Shown here: one piece after another, positions 53,501 to 62,321 of the stretch | How positions within the stretch are numbered: position 1 is the first letter of the stretch | Layout: every line of letters begins with the position of its first letter | Source of the DNA: Nitratireductor arenosus | Lineage (GTDB): Bacteria; Pseudomonadota; Alphaproteobacteria; Rhizobiales; Rhizobiaceae | Direction of reading: 5' to 3' | Assembly: GCF_009742725.1 (NCBI RefSeq) | Contig: NZ_WPHG01000003.1 | Coordinates: 434,001-498,000, forward strand | DNA length: 64,000 nucleotides | Made by a program: the position numbers and the translations under genes | The notes under the pieces: generated by a model | What the model was told of the DNA's origin: nothing | Databases searched by the model: none | What the model saw: only the letters and a program-made list of their open reading frames with translations

Positions 53501-54049
53501 TCAATCGGCGATTTCGGCCAACTCCCTGGCATGCAGCCATTCGGCATGGCGCGGCGCCCGCTTGGTGCGCGACCATTCCTCCAGCATGTCCCACTTGACC
53601 GCGTCGAGCCGTTTCATCAGCGCCTCTTCCTCCGGATCCGGGCAGGCGAGTTCCACCCGGTGGCCGTTGGGATCGAAGAAATAGATCGAGTGGAAGATCG
53701 AGTGGTCGGTGACGCCGAGCACATCGATCCCGTTCGCCTCCAACTGGTCCTTGAACGCCAGCAGCGTGTCGCGGTCGCCGACCCTGAAGGCGATGTGCTG
53801 GACCCAGGGCGGCGTGTTCTCGTCGCGGCCCATCGCCGGCTTGGTGGGCAGCTCGAAAAAGGCGAGAACATTGCCGTTTCCGGCATCCAGGAACACATGC
53901 ATGTAGGGATCGGGCTCGTGGGTCGAGGGCACGTGATCCTCGGCGATCGCCAGCACGAAATCCATGTTGAGATTGTTCACATACCAATCGACGGTCTGCT
54001 TGGCATCGTTGCAGCGATAGGCGACGTGATGGATTTTCTCGATCTTCAT
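53501..54049 (-). CDS. VOC (glyoxalase/extradiol dioxygenase) family protein
   Basis: 182 residues. Paired beta-alpha-beta-beta-beta modules: IEKIHHVAYRCNDAKQTVDWYVNNLNMDFVLAI, then YMHVFLDAGNGNVLAFFELP and PWVQHIAFRVGDRDTLLAF ... SIYFFDPNGHRVELACPD. Metal ligands His (IHHVAY), His (VQHIAF) and Glu (HRVELA) are present. GGAGGA precedes ATG 54049. Members include lactoylglutathione lyases and ring-cleavage dioxygenases; the substrate is not clear. Two tandem palindromes lie 23-51 bases upstream, so it is probably under TetR- or ArsR-type control. Confidence 0.88.
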   Translation of the reverse strand: MKIEKIHHVAYRCNDAKQTVDWYVNNLNMDFVLAIAEDHVPSTHEPDPYMHVFLDAGNGNVLAFFELPTKPAMGRDENTPPWVQHIAFRVGDRDTLLAFKDQLEANGIDVLGVTDHSIFHSIYFFDPNGHRVELACPDPEEEALMKRLDAVKWDMLEEWSRTKRAPRHAEWLHARELAEIAD

Positions 54050-54071
54050 CGGCAGGTCCTCCATGAATATA

Positions 54072-54100
54072 GTTACGTTCGTAACTGTTACGTTTGTAAC
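54072..54100. promoter_or_regulatory. tandem pair of 14-bp palindromes upstream of VOC gene
   Basis: GTTACGTTCGTAAC (54072-54085, perfect about its centre) is followed after one base by GTTACGTTTGTAAC (54087-54100; 5-bp arms). They are 13 of 14 identical with a 15-base period, lying 23-51 bases before the VOC start and overlapping the expected promoter. TTAC-N4-GTAA cores of this kind are typical TetR operators. No tetR gene is next to them. Confidence 0.7.
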
Positions 54101-54321
54101 TAACAAGATGGAAGCCGGCTCGGCGAACGATCCAGCGGTTCCCCCGTTCACCGCCTGCAAAACGGGCGAGGCTTGTAAATCCTATGCCGACGACCTCGCC
54201 TTCGGACGGTGACGGGCGGGTCTACCTGATGTCGAGCCTGCAGGCGGGCAAGTCGACGATCAATCCCGATGTCCGGATAGGTGGGCGCGCAACATGGCGC
54301 TGGTCAGGCAGTAGAGCGGCC

Positions 54322-54573
54322 TCAGGCGGTTTGTTGTGCCGGCCGCCTGACTTTGTCGGCCGCCTCGGCGACCAGCGGGCTCAGGCCCGCGCCGCCGGCG
54401 TCGACGATCTCGAAGAACTGACGCCGCATGCGCGGCTCCCAGAAATCGTTGATATGCTTGGCCACCCCCTCGGCTGCCTCGGCGGGCGGCATGGTTTCGA
54501 AGAAGCGACCGATCTGGTTGGCCATGTAGACGAGCTTGTCCTTGCCGGTGCGCGTTTCGTGCTCAGGCGACAT
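54322..54573 (-). CDS. fdsD: formate dehydrogenase delta subunit
   Basis: 83 residues. The segment KLVYMANQIGRFFETMPPAEAAEGVAKHINDFWEPRMRRQFF is the FdsD family pattern (PF11390). It is a small accessory protein, needed for a stable enzyme in some bacteria. It overlaps fdhD by 11 bases and ends the fds operon. The following 272 bases to the VOC gene have only the tandem palindromes and a weak 6-bp repeat (CCCGTT/AACGGG at 54143-54166). Confidence 0.9.
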   Translation of the reverse strand: MSPEHETRTGKDKLVYMANQIGRFFETMPPAEAAEGVAKHINDFWEPRMRRQFFEIVDAGGAGLSPLVAEAADKVRRPAQQTA

Positions 54574-55387
54574 TCTGGCTGGCTCCGTTCCTGATCCGCT
54601 CGGGATGGGTGAAGATGTCGAACTCGTCGCCGCGCACCAGCGCGACCAGCGTCATGCCTGCGTCCTCCGCCATGCGGATGGCGAGCGCGGTCGGCGCCGA
54701 CACCGCGATGATCACGCCGGCGCCGATGGCCGCGGTCTTCTGCACCATTTCCACCGACACGCGCGAGGTGACGACGACCGCGCCGCTGGCCCCGTCGATG
54801 CCCGATCTGGCCAGCGCGCCGGCGAGCTTGTCGAGCGCGTTGTGACGGCCGACATCCTCGCGCGCGGCGACGATGCCGCTGCCGGGACGGTAGAATCCGG
54901 CCGCGTGCACCGCGCCGGTCTCGGCGTGCAGCGGCTGCGCTTCGGCCAGCAGTCTGGCGGCGCCGGTGATGTCGTCGGCTGAAAGCGTAAGCATAGACTG
55001 ACCGACATCCGCGACCGCGCGCATCGCCTCCTCGATCGATTCGATGCCGCACAGTCCGCAGCCGACAGGGCCGGCCAGCCTGCGCCTACGCGCCTCGAAG
55101 CGCCGGTTGGCGGTGTCCTTGAGACGGATCTGGATATCGATACCGGGCCCGGCGTCTTCGATCGTGATCGCGTCGACCTCGTCCGGTGCGGCGACAATGC
55201 CTTCGGTCAGGGCGAAGCCGAGCGCGAAATCCTCGAAATCGGCCGGCGTCGCCATCATCACCGCGTGCGTGGTGCCGGCGAAGCTGAGCGCTACCGGCGT
55301 TTCCTCCGGCACCATGCGCGCGGCCGCCTTGGTTCCGCCGGCGCGGCGGGCGATGCGTGAGGTCGAGGTGATCGGCGGCCGGATCAT
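54563..55387 (-). CDS. fdhD: formate dehydrogenase accessory sulfurtransferase FdhD
   Basis: 274 residues, normal length. The CxxC motif is PVGCGLCGIES (Cys110, Cys113), and HAAGFYRPGSGIVAAREDVGRHNALDKL is diagnostic. FdhD inserts the sulfido ligand of the molybdenum or tungsten cofactor. It lies 49 bases after fdsA and overlaps fdsD by 11 bases. This gene is the fdsC equivalent of the Cupriavidus-type operon. Confidence 0.93.
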   Translation of the reverse strand: MIRPPITSTSRIARRAGGTKAAARMVPEETPVALSFAGTTHAVMMATPADFEDFALGFALTEGIVAAPDEVDAITIEDAGPGIDIQIRLKDTANRRFEARRRRLAGPVGCGLCGIESIEEAMRAVADVGQSMLTLSADDITGAARLLAEAQPLHAETGAVHAAGFYRPGSGIVAAREDVGRHNALDKLAGALARSGIDGASGAVVVTSRVSVEMVQKTAAIGAGVIIAVSAPTALAIRMAEDAGMTLVALVRGDEFDIFTHPERIRNGASQNVA

Positions 55388-55436
55388 GGCGCAGCCCCGG
55401 ACCCGGAAAACGGGCGCGAGAGGCGCGCGGCCATCG

Positions 55437-58322
55437 TCATTCCGCGGCTTCCAGCGGCCGGGCGATCCGGCGGGCCAGCCGGGCCTGTTCCTCGTATTCG
55501 ACCTGCCAGTCGGACGGCCCGTTGGAGGGCGACACCTGGACGGCGGTCACCTTGTATTCGGGGCAATTGGTCGCCCAGTCGGAAAATTCGGTGGTGACCA
55601 CGTTGGCCTGCGTGTCGGGGTGATGGAAGGTGGTGTAGACCACGCCCGGCGCCACCCGATCGGTGATCTGCGCCCGGAGCGTCGTTTCGCCGGCCCGGCT
55701 CCTGATCCTGACCCAGTCGCCGTCACACAGGCCGCGCTGCTCGGCGTCGTGCGGATGGATCTCCAGCCTGTCCTCGCTGTGCCAGACCACGTTTTCGGTG
55801 CGTCTGGTCTGGGCGCCGACATTATATTGCGACAAGATGCGCCCCGTCGTCAGAAGCAGCGGGAAGCGCGGCCCCGACTTTTCGTCGGTGGCGACATATT
55901 CGGTGCGGATGAACTTGCCCTTGCCACGCACGAAGCCGTCAATATGCATCACCGGCGTGCCAGTCGGCGCCTTGTCGTTGCAGGGCCACTGCACCGAACC
56001 CTCGCGATCCAACAGGTCGTAGTTTACCCCGGCGAAGCTCGGCGTCGTCAGCGCGATCTCGTCCATAACCTGGGCGGGATGGGTATAGGCCCAGTCGAGC
56101 CCCATCGCCTGGGCGAGGCGCTGGGTGACTTCCCAGTCGGCCAGCCCGTTCTTTGGCGCCATCACCTTGCGGACGCGGTTGATGCGCCGCTCGGCATTGG
56201 TGAAGGTGCCGTCCTTTTCCAGGAAGGTCGAGCCCGGCAGGAAGACGTGGGCGTAATTGGCCGTTTCGTTGAGAAACAAATCGTGCACGACCACGCACTC
56301 CATCGCCGCCAGGCCGGCGGCGACGTGCTTGGTGTCGGGATCGGACTGCAGGATGTCCTCGCCCTGGATGTAGAGGCCTCGGAACGAGCCCTCGACGGCG
56401 GCGTCGAGCATGTTGGGGATCCGCAGACCGGGCTCCGGGTCGAGCGTGACGTTCCACACCGCCTCGAACACGTCGCGGGTGGCGTCGTCGGACATGTGGC
56501 GATAGCCCGGCAGCTCGTGCGGGAAGGAGCCCATGTCGCAGGCGCCCTGGACGTTGTTCTGCCCGCGCAGCGGGTTAACCCCGACGCCCGGCCGGCCGAT
56601 ATTGCCGGTCAGCATGGCGAGATTGGCGATTGCCATCACCGTGGTCGAGCCCTGGCTGTGTTCGGTCACGCCGAGGCCGTAGTAAATCGCCGCATTGCCG
56701 CCGGTGGCGTAGAGCCTGGCCGCGGCGCGGATGGTGTCGGCCGCAACGCCCGAAACTTTTTCCACCTCTTCCGGACTGTGCTGCGGTTCGGCGGCGAAGG
56801 CGGCGTAGTCCTCGAATTCCGACCAGTCGCAGCGCTCGCGGATGAAGGCCTCGTCGAACAGCCCTTCGGTGACGATCACGTGGGAGAGCGCGGTCAAAAC
56901 AGCGACATTGGTGCCCGGCCTGAGCGGCAGATGGTGCGCGGCCTCGACATGCGGCTGGCGCACCAGGTCGATGCGGCGCGGGTCGATGACGATCAGCCTG
57001 GCGCCCTCGCGCAGCCGCTTCTTCAGCCGCGAGGCGAACACCGGATGGCCGTCGGTCGGATTGGCGCCGATGATCAGCGCGACGTCGGTATGCTCGACCG
57101 AATCGAAATCCTGCGTGCCGGCCGAGGTGCCGAACGTGGTCTTCAGCCCGTAGCCGGTCGGCGAGTGGCACACGCGCGCGCAGGTGTCGACGTTGTTGTT
57201 GCCGAAACCCTGGCGGATCAGCTTCTGGACGAGGAAGGTCTCCTCGTTGGTGCAGCGCGAGGAGGTGATGCCGCCGATCGCGCCCTTGCCGTATTGGTAC
57301 TGGATGCGCCGGAACTCGCCGGCCACATGCGCGAACGCTTCTTCCCAGCTGACCTCGCGCCAGGGATCGGTGATCTTGTCGCGCACCATCGGGTTCAGGA
57401 TGCGGTCCTTGTGGGTGGCGTAGCCCCAGGCGAAGCGGCCCTTGACGCAGGAATGGCCGCGATTGGCCTTGCCGTCCTTGTAGGGCATCATGCGCACCAG
57501 CTCGTCGCCGCGCATCTCCGCCTTGAACGAGCAGCCGACGCCGCAATAGGCGCAGGTCGTGACCACCGAATGTTCCGGCTGGCCGATCTCGATTACCGAT
57601 TTCTCGCGCAGCGTCGCGGTCGGGCAGGCCTGCACGCAGGCGCCGCAGGACACGCATTCCGACTCGATGAAGGGCTGGTGCATGCCCGCCGACACCCGGC
57701 TTTCGAAGCCACGGCCCTCGATCGTCAGCGCGAAGGTGCCCTGCACCTCCTCGCAGGCGCGCACGCAGCGCGAGCACACGATGCATTTGGACGGGTCGTA
57801 GGTGAAATAGGGGTTGGATTCGTCCTTCTTCATCCAGCGGAAATTCTCCGCCCCGTCGCCGGCATGCCGGGCGTGGACGTGGTTGTCGCCATCGTAGCCG
57901 TAGCGCACGTCGCGCAGGCCGACCACGCCGGCCATGTCCTGCAATTCGCAATCGCCATTGGCCGCGCAGGTCAGGCAGTCGAGCGGGTGGTCGGAGATGT
58001 AGAGCTCCATCACGCCGCGGCGGATGTCCTTGAGCCTGCCGGTCTGGGTCTTGACCACGATGCCCGGCGCGACCGGCGTGGTGCACGACGAGGGCGTGCC
58101 GTTGCGGCCTTCGATCTCGACCAGGCACAAGCGGCACGAGCCGAAGGCGTCGACCATGTCGGTCGCGCACAGCTTCGGAATCTTGATGCCGGTCTCCATC
58201 GCCGCGCGCATGATCGAGGTGCCCTCCGGCACGGTGACCGAAAAGCCGTCGATCGTCAGCGTGACGTCGTTTTCCGCAGTGGAGTGCGGGGTTCCGTAGT
58301 CGATTTCGGTGATCAGACCCAT
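55437..58322 (-). CDS. fdsA: NAD-dependent formate dehydrogenase alpha subunit
   Basis: 961 residues, full length. A [2Fe-2S] domain (Cys52, Cys63, Cys66, Cys80), the NuoG-like His-Cys3 cluster (His112, Cys116, Cys119, Cys125), two 4Fe-4S ferredoxin clusters (Cys180/183/186/190 and 223/226/229/233), and the 4Fe-4S cluster of the molybdopterin domain (Cys257, Cys260, Cys264, Cys292) are all seen. Cys385 in TCARVCHSPTG is the molybdenum ligand. It oxidises formate to CO2. AGGAGCG precedes ATG 58322. Confidence 0.95.
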   Translation of the reverse strand: MGLITEIDYGTPHSTAENDVTLTIDGFSVTVPEGTSIMRAAMETGIKIPKLCATDMVDAFGSCRLCLVEIEGRNGTPSSCTTPVAPGIVVKTQTGRLKDIRRGVMELYISDHPLDCLTCAANGDCELQDMAGVVGLRDVRYGYDGDNHVHARHAGDGAENFRWMKKDESNPYFTYDPSKCIVCSRCVRACEEVQGTFALTIEGRGFESRVSAGMHQPFIESECVSCGACVQACPTATLREKSVIEIGQPEHSVVTTCAYCGVGCSFKAEMRGDELVRMMPYKDGKANRGHSCVKGRFAWGYATHKDRILNPMVRDKITDPWREVSWEEAFAHVAGEFRRIQYQYGKGAIGGITSSRCTNEETFLVQKLIRQGFGNNNVDTCARVCHSPTGYGLKTTFGTSAGTQDFDSVEHTDVALIIGANPTDGHPVFASRLKKRLREGARLIVIDPRRIDLVRQPHVEAAHHLPLRPGTNVAVLTALSHVIVTEGLFDEAFIRERCDWSEFEDYAAFAAEPQHSPEEVEKVSGVAADTIRAAARLYATGGNAAIYYGLGVTEHSQGSTTVMAIANLAMLTGNIGRPGVGVNPLRGQNNVQGACDMGSFPHELPGYRHMSDDATRDVFEAVWNVTLDPEPGLRIPNMLDAAVEGSFRGLYIQGEDILQSDPDTKHVAAGLAAMECVVVHDLFLNETANYAHVFLPGSTFLEKDGTFTNAERRINRVRKVMAPKNGLADWEVTQRLAQAMGLDWAYTHPAQVMDEIALTTPSFAGVNYDLLDREGSVQWPCNDKAPTGTPVMHIDGFVRGKGKFIRTEYVATDEKSGPRFPLLLTTGRILSQYNVGAQTRRTENVVWHSEDRLEIHPHDAEQRGLCDGDWVRIRSRAGETTLRAQITDRVAPGVVYTTFHHPDTQANVVTTEFSDWATNCPEYKVTAVQVSPSNGPSDWQVEYEEQARLARRIARPLEAAE

Positions 58323-58399
58323 GGGATCGCTCCTGAACCGAATGTCTATCCTACCACATCATCGCGGCGGGAATTGGGGGAGGGCGGCGAAGCGGCGCA

Positions 58400-59956
58400 T
58401 CACTCCGCCGCTTCGTTCATCGCCCGTGGACGAAAATCATCGGGGAAATGCGTCAGCGCGCTCATCACCGGATAGGGCGTGAAGCCGCCGAGCGCGCATA
58501 ACGAGCCGAACTTCATCGTGTTGCAGAGGTCAGTGACGAGCGCGATCTGCCTGTCGGGCGCCTCGCCGGCGGCGATCCTGTCGATCACCTCGACGCCGCG
58601 GACCGAGCCGATCCGGCACGGCGTGCACTTGCCGCAGCTTTCGATGGCGCAGAACTCCATCGCGAAACGCGCCTGTTTGAGCATGTCGGCCGTGTCGTCG
58701 AACACCACGATACCGGCATGGCCGATCAGCCCGTCCTTGGCCGCGAACGCCTCGTAGTCGAACGGCGTGTCGAACAGCGCGCGCGGGAAATAGGCGCCGA
58801 GCGGACCGCCGACCTGCACCGCCTTGACCGGGCGGCCGGTCGCCGTGCCGCCGCCGATCTCGTCGACGATCTCGCCCAGCGTAAGGCCGAAACCGGCCTC
58901 GAACAGCCCGCCATATTTGACGTTGCCGGCAATCTGGATCGGGATCGTGCCGCGCGAGCGGCCCATGCCGAAATCGCGGTAGAACGCGGCGCCCTTGTCC
59001 ATGATGATGGGCACCGAGGCGAGCGAGATGACATTGTTGACCACGGTCGGGCGGCCGAACAGACCCTTATGCGCCGGCAGCGGCGGCTTGGCCCTAACCT
59101 GGCCGCGCTTGCCCTCCAGGCTTTCCAGGAGCGAGGTTTCCTCGCCGCAGACATAGGCACCGGCGCCGACGCGCACTTCGATGTCGAAGGCGTTGGGCGA
59201 ACCGAGCACGCTGGCGCCGAGGATGCCGGCCGTACGCGCGATCGCGATCGCGGCGTTCATGGCGCGGATGGCATGCGGATATTCGGAACGCAGATAGATG
59301 TAACCCTTGGTGGCGCCGGTCGCGATGCCGGCGATCGCCATGCCCTCGATCAGCACGAAGGGGTCGCCCTCCATGATCATCCGGTCGGCGAAGGTGCCAC
59401 TGTCGCCCTCGTCGGCGTTGCAGACGATATATTTGCGCGCGTCTGTCGTCGCGAGCACGGTCTTCCATTTGATGCCGGTCGGAAAGCCGGCGCCGCCGCG
59501 CCCGCGCAGGCCCGAGTCCGTTACCTGTTCGACGATCGCCGCCGGCGTCATGGCGACCGCCTTTTCCAGCCCGGCAAGCCCGCCATGGGCGCGGTAATCG
59601 TCGAGCGACAGCGGGTCGGTGATGCCGCAGCGCGCGAAGGTCAGCCGGCTTTGCCGCTTGAGGAACGGAATCTCCTCCGGATCGCCGAGCCGCAGCGCGT
59701 GGTCGCCGCCGTCAAGCAGGCCGGTGTCGAGCAGCGCGGCGACGTCTTCGGCCGCGACCGGGCCGTAGGCGACGCGGCCCCGGTCAGTCTCGACCTCGAC
59801 CATCGGCTCCAGCCAGTAGAGCCCGCGCGAGCCGTTGCGCACGATTTGGGCGTCGAGGCCCCGTTCGGCGAGCCCGTCGGCCAAAGCGAGGGCGACCTTG
59901 TCGGCGCCGAGCGCCAGCGCCCCGGCATCGCCGGGCACGAAAATTCGCGCCGTCAT
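58400..59956 (-). CDS. fdsB: NAD-dependent formate dehydrogenase beta subunit
   Basis: 518 residues. An N-terminal thioredoxin-like part without cysteines, then the NuoF-type FMN/NAD region GLRGRGGAGFPTGIKWK (residues 149-165) and a 4Fe-4S cluster with Cys441, Cys444, Cys447 and Cys487 (ESCGKCTPC ... SLCALGG). It passes electrons to NAD. ATG 59956 overlaps fdsG by four bases. The gap of 77 bases to fdsA shows nothing more. Confidence 0.95.
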   Translation of the reverse strand: MTARIFVPGDAGALALGADKVALALADGLAERGLDAQIVRNGSRGLYWLEPMVEVETDRGRVAYGPVAAEDVAALLDTGLLDGGDHALRLGDPEEIPFLKRQSRLTFARCGITDPLSLDDYRAHGGLAGLEKAVAMTPAAIVEQVTDSGLRGRGGAGFPTGIKWKTVLATTDARKYIVCNADEGDSGTFADRMIMEGDPFVLIEGMAIAGIATGATKGYIYLRSEYPHAIRAMNAAIAIARTAGILGASVLGSPNAFDIEVRVGAGAYVCGEETSLLESLEGKRGQVRAKPPLPAHKGLFGRPTVVNNVISLASVPIIMDKGAAFYRDFGMGRSRGTIPIQIAGNVKYGGLFEAGFGLTLGEIVDEIGGGTATGRPVKAVQVGGPLGAYFPRALFDTPFDYEAFAAKDGLIGHAGIVVFDDTADMLKQARFAMEFCAIESCGKCTPCRIGSVRGVEVIDRIAAGEAPDRQIALVTDLCNTMKFGSLCALGGFTPYPVMSALTHFPDDFRPRAMNEAAE

Positions 59957-60438
59957 GACCGCACCTCGCGGGCGATCGCCTCGACCTTGTCCCGGTCGAG
60001 GCGGCCTATCACCTGGTCGTCGACCATCGCCGCCGGCGCGCAGGCGCACAGGCCCAGACAATAGACCGGTTCCAGCGTCACCGAGCCGTCGGCCGCGGTC
60101 TCGTGAAGGCCGACGCCGAGCAAATCCATCAGCCGCGCGGCGAGCGCGTCGCCGTCCATCGACTGGCACGCCTCCGCCCGGCACAGCTTGACCACGTGCC
60201 GTCCGGCCGGTTCGCGCCGGTAATCGTGATAAAACGACATCACGCCGTGAACTTCCGCCCGTGACAGGTTGAGCGCGTCGGCGATCACCGGCAGGGCGTC
60301 CTGCGGCACGAAGCCGAATTCGGCCTGTACGCCGTTGAGGATCGGCAGAAGCGGACCTTCCAGCCCCTTCTTGGCATCGATGACGGCGTTGGTCCGTCCG
60401 GCAATATCCGCCGGCGCCTGGGTACCTTGCTGCTGCAT
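59953..60438 (-). CDS. fdsG: NAD-dependent formate dehydrogenase gamma subunit
   Basis: 161 residues, NuoE type. The [2Fe-2S] Cys are at 86, 91, 127 and 131 (KLCRAEACQSM and PVYCLGLCACAP). First gene of the fds operon, 97 bases downstream of the perfect 23-bp palindrome at 60536-60558. GCAGGGAG-like purines lie upstream, spacing rather long. Confidence 0.95.
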   Translation of the reverse strand: MQQQGTQAPADIAGRTNAVIDAKKGLEGPLLPILNGVQAEFGFVPQDALPVIADALNLSRAEVHGVMSFYHDYRREPAGRHVVKLCRAEACQSMDGDALAARLMDLLGVGLHETAADGSVTLEPVYCLGLCACAPAAMVDDQVIGRLDRDKVEAIAREVRS

Positions 60439-60535
60439 GGCGTGCAGCGCCCTCCCTGTTCGGCGCGCCGAAGAGCGACGCTAAGTGGTTAGGAAACCAG
60501 ACGAAACCGCGACAATCAATAAAGCGGTTCCGTGG

Positions 60536-60558
60536 CTTGATAGAAAATTTCTATCAAG
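60536..60558. promoter_or_regulatory. 23-bp perfect palindrome in the fds promoter region
   Basis: Arm CTTGATAGAAA (60536-60546), central A, and the exact complement arm (60548-60558). It contains T-N11-A patterns typical of LysR sites and lies between fdsG and the LysR gene. The 144-base region between them also has AT-rich sequence where the promoter should lie. Confidence 0.75.
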
Positions 60559-60582
60559 CTGCTCTCCCTTGCCAGAAATAGG

Positions 60583-61482
60583 TCAGTCGGGCCGTCGAAA
60601 ATCGCCTGCCAGCGTCATCGCCTCGTCCAGAAGCGCCGCCACCAGCGGCACATGTGGCTCGCGCCGTGTCGCGACCAGGCCGACCAGGTGGCTGGCATCC
60701 GGCTCGACGATCGGGATAGCCCGGATCGGCTCCGAAAAGCCGAAGGTCTCGGCCAGGTTGAGCGGCATGATCGAGGCCCATTTGCCGGTGCGGATGTGGG
60801 AAAACAGCACGATCATCGAGTTCGATTCCAGCGTCGGCCGCGACACGGTACCGGCCTCGGCCAGATGATGGTCGATGATGCGCCGGTTCTGCATGTCGGG
60901 GGTGAGCAGGCACAGCGGCAGTTCCGCGACTTCGGCCCAACTCACCTCGTTGCGGTCCGACAAGGCGTTGCCGACCGCCGTGATCAACTGATAGCGCTCG
61001 GAATAAAGCGGCACCGAGGTGACGTTGCCGAGCGGCTCGTTGTCGAGATAGGTGATGCCGACATCGATGTCGAAATTGCCGAGCAGCGACAGGACCTCGA
61101 TCGAGGTGCGCGACAGCACCGAGAAGCTGACGCCGGGATGGCGCTCGCGAAACGGCGTGGTGATGCGCGCCACCATGGCGAGCGCGGTCGGAATGGCGGC
61201 GATGCGGATACGGCCCGACAGCCCGTTGCGCGCCGCGCGCATCTCCTCGCGCATGGCGCGCGCGTCGCCGACGATGCGGCGCGCCCAACCCAGCACCTGC
61301 TCGCCCTCCGTCGTCAGCCCCTGGAAACGCGAGCCGCGCTTGACCAGCATCACGCCGAGCTGATCCTCGAGCTGTTTCACCGCCGCCGACAGCGTCGGCT
61401 GGCTGATGCCGAGCGTCTCCGCCGCGCGGCCGAAATGCTGTTCGCGGGCGAGCGCGATGAAGAATTCGAGCTTGTCGATCAT
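60583..61482 (-). CDS. LysR family transcriptional regulator of formate dehydrogenase (FdsR-like)
   Basis: 299 residues. N-terminal HTH (LEFFIALAREQHFGRAAETLGISQPTLSAAVKQLEDQLGVMLVKRGSRFQGLTTEG) and a C-terminal PBP-like effector domain. Same strand as fds and just upstream, like fdsR beside fds operons in Cupriavidus. It probably binds the palindrome at 60536-60558 and activates fds on formate. The effector is inferred. Confidence 0.9.
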   Translation of the reverse strand: MIDKLEFFIALAREQHFGRAAETLGISQPTLSAAVKQLEDQLGVMLVKRGSRFQGLTTEGEQVLGWARRIVGDARAMREEMRAARNGLSGRIRIAAIPTALAMVARITTPFRERHPGVSFSVLSRTSIEVLSLLGNFDIDVGITYLDNEPLGNVTSVPLYSERYQLITAVGNALSDRNEVSWAEVAELPLCLLTPDMQNRRIIDHHLAEAGTVSRPTLESNSMIVLFSHIRTGKWASIMPLNLAETFGFSEPIRAIPIVEPDASHLVGLVATRREPHVPLVAALLDEAMTLAGDFRRPD

Positions 61483-61503
61483 GGTCGAACACTATCCGTA
61501 TGC

Positions 61504-61524
61504 GAGCCGGTGCGCCACCGGCTC
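61504..61524. terminator. 9-bp hairpin between LysR and DUF4287 genes
   Basis: GAGCCGGTG (61504-61512) and CACCGGCTC (61516-61524), perfect, three-base loop. It lies in the 59-base gap downstream of the DUF4287 stop on the minus strand. No T-run, so it may weaken rather than end transcription into the LysR gene. Confidence 0.45.
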
Positions 61525-61541
61525 CGCCGGCCGCTTGACGC

Positions 61542-61769
61542 TCAATCGCCGGGTTTCTTCTTTCCCGACAGCAGCGCGTAGATCGCCATCGAGTGGCCGT
61601 GACCGAGCCCGAACTCGGTCTTCAGCCACAAGATGATCTGGCCCGCCTTCACGTCATGCTTCAGGCGTTCCCCGTCCATCAGGCCCTTTTCCTCAGCCAT
61701 GCGGTGAAAATCGCCCGGGCTCTTGCCGGTTTTTTTCCCGATCGTGTCGAGATAGGCCTGAAAGGACAT
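61542..61769 (-). CDS. DUF4287 domain protein
   Basis: 75 residues. SFQAYLDTIGKKTGKSPGDFHRMAEEKGLMDGERLKHDVKAGQIILWLKTEFGLGHGHSMAIYALL is the DUF4287 pattern, a short helical domain of unknown function. ATG 61769 gives the usual length; the frame is open upstream. It is 40 bases from the VOC genes, which lie on the same strand. Confidence 0.88.
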   Translation of the reverse strand: MSFQAYLDTIGKKTGKSPGDFHRMAEEKGLMDGERLKHDVKAGQIILWLKTEFGLGHGHSMAIYALLSGKKKPGD

Positions 61770-61809
61770 GGCTATCAATTCCTGCGATCGCTTAGGTGTG
61801 AAATGACGT

Positions 61810-62298
61810 TCAGCCCTTTGCCGCGGCTTCCAGCGCCGCCACATCGATCTTGACCATCCCCATCATGGCGGCGGTGACGCGTCTGGCAGCATCCCGGTCG
61901 GGACCCTGCGTCAAGCGCAGCAGGGCCTCGGGCACGATCTGCCAGGCAAAGCCGTATTTGTCCTTCACCCAGCCGCATTGGACCGCGCGCCCGCCGTCGG
62001 CACACAGCCTGTCCCAATACTCGTCCACCTCCGCCTGATCTGCGCACAGCATCTGCAAGGAGACGCTGTCATTGGGCGTGGCGCCGGGGTGGGCGCCGCC
62101 GTTCAGGCAGATGACGCGATGGCCCTCGATGACGACTTCCGCCGTCAGGACCTGGCCTTCCTTCGTATAAGGCTCACCGCCGCCGGGCGCCCTGGTGATC
62201 TCGCCGAGTTCCGTCGTGCGGAACACCGACGCGTAGAAGCGGGCGGCTTCCTCGGCCCGCGACTCGAACCACAGCCAGGTGCTGATCTTGCTTTCCAT
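61810..62298 (-). CDS. PhnB-like VOC family protein (3-demethylubiquinone methyltransferase-like domain)
   Basis: 162 residues from ATG 62298 (MESKISTWLWF). ISTWLWFESRAEEAARFYASVF, GGAHPGATPNDSVSLQMLCA, and WDRLCADGGRAVQCGWVKDKYGFAWQIVPEAL are typical of the PF06983 family. A function in resistance, detoxification or catabolism is not set. It is next to a second VOC protein. An in-frame ATG 51 bases upstream is possible. Confidence 0.87.
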   Translation of the reverse strand: MESKISTWLWFESRAEEAARFYASVFRTTELGEITRAPGGGEPYTKEGQVLTAEVVIEGHRVICLNGGAHPGATPNDSVSLQMLCADQAEVDEYWDRLCADGGRAVQCGWVKDKYGFAWQIVPEALLRLTQGPDRDAARRVTAAMMGMVKIDVAALEAAAKG

Positions 62299-62321
62299 GT
62301 CGCTCTCCCATTTCCGTCCGT

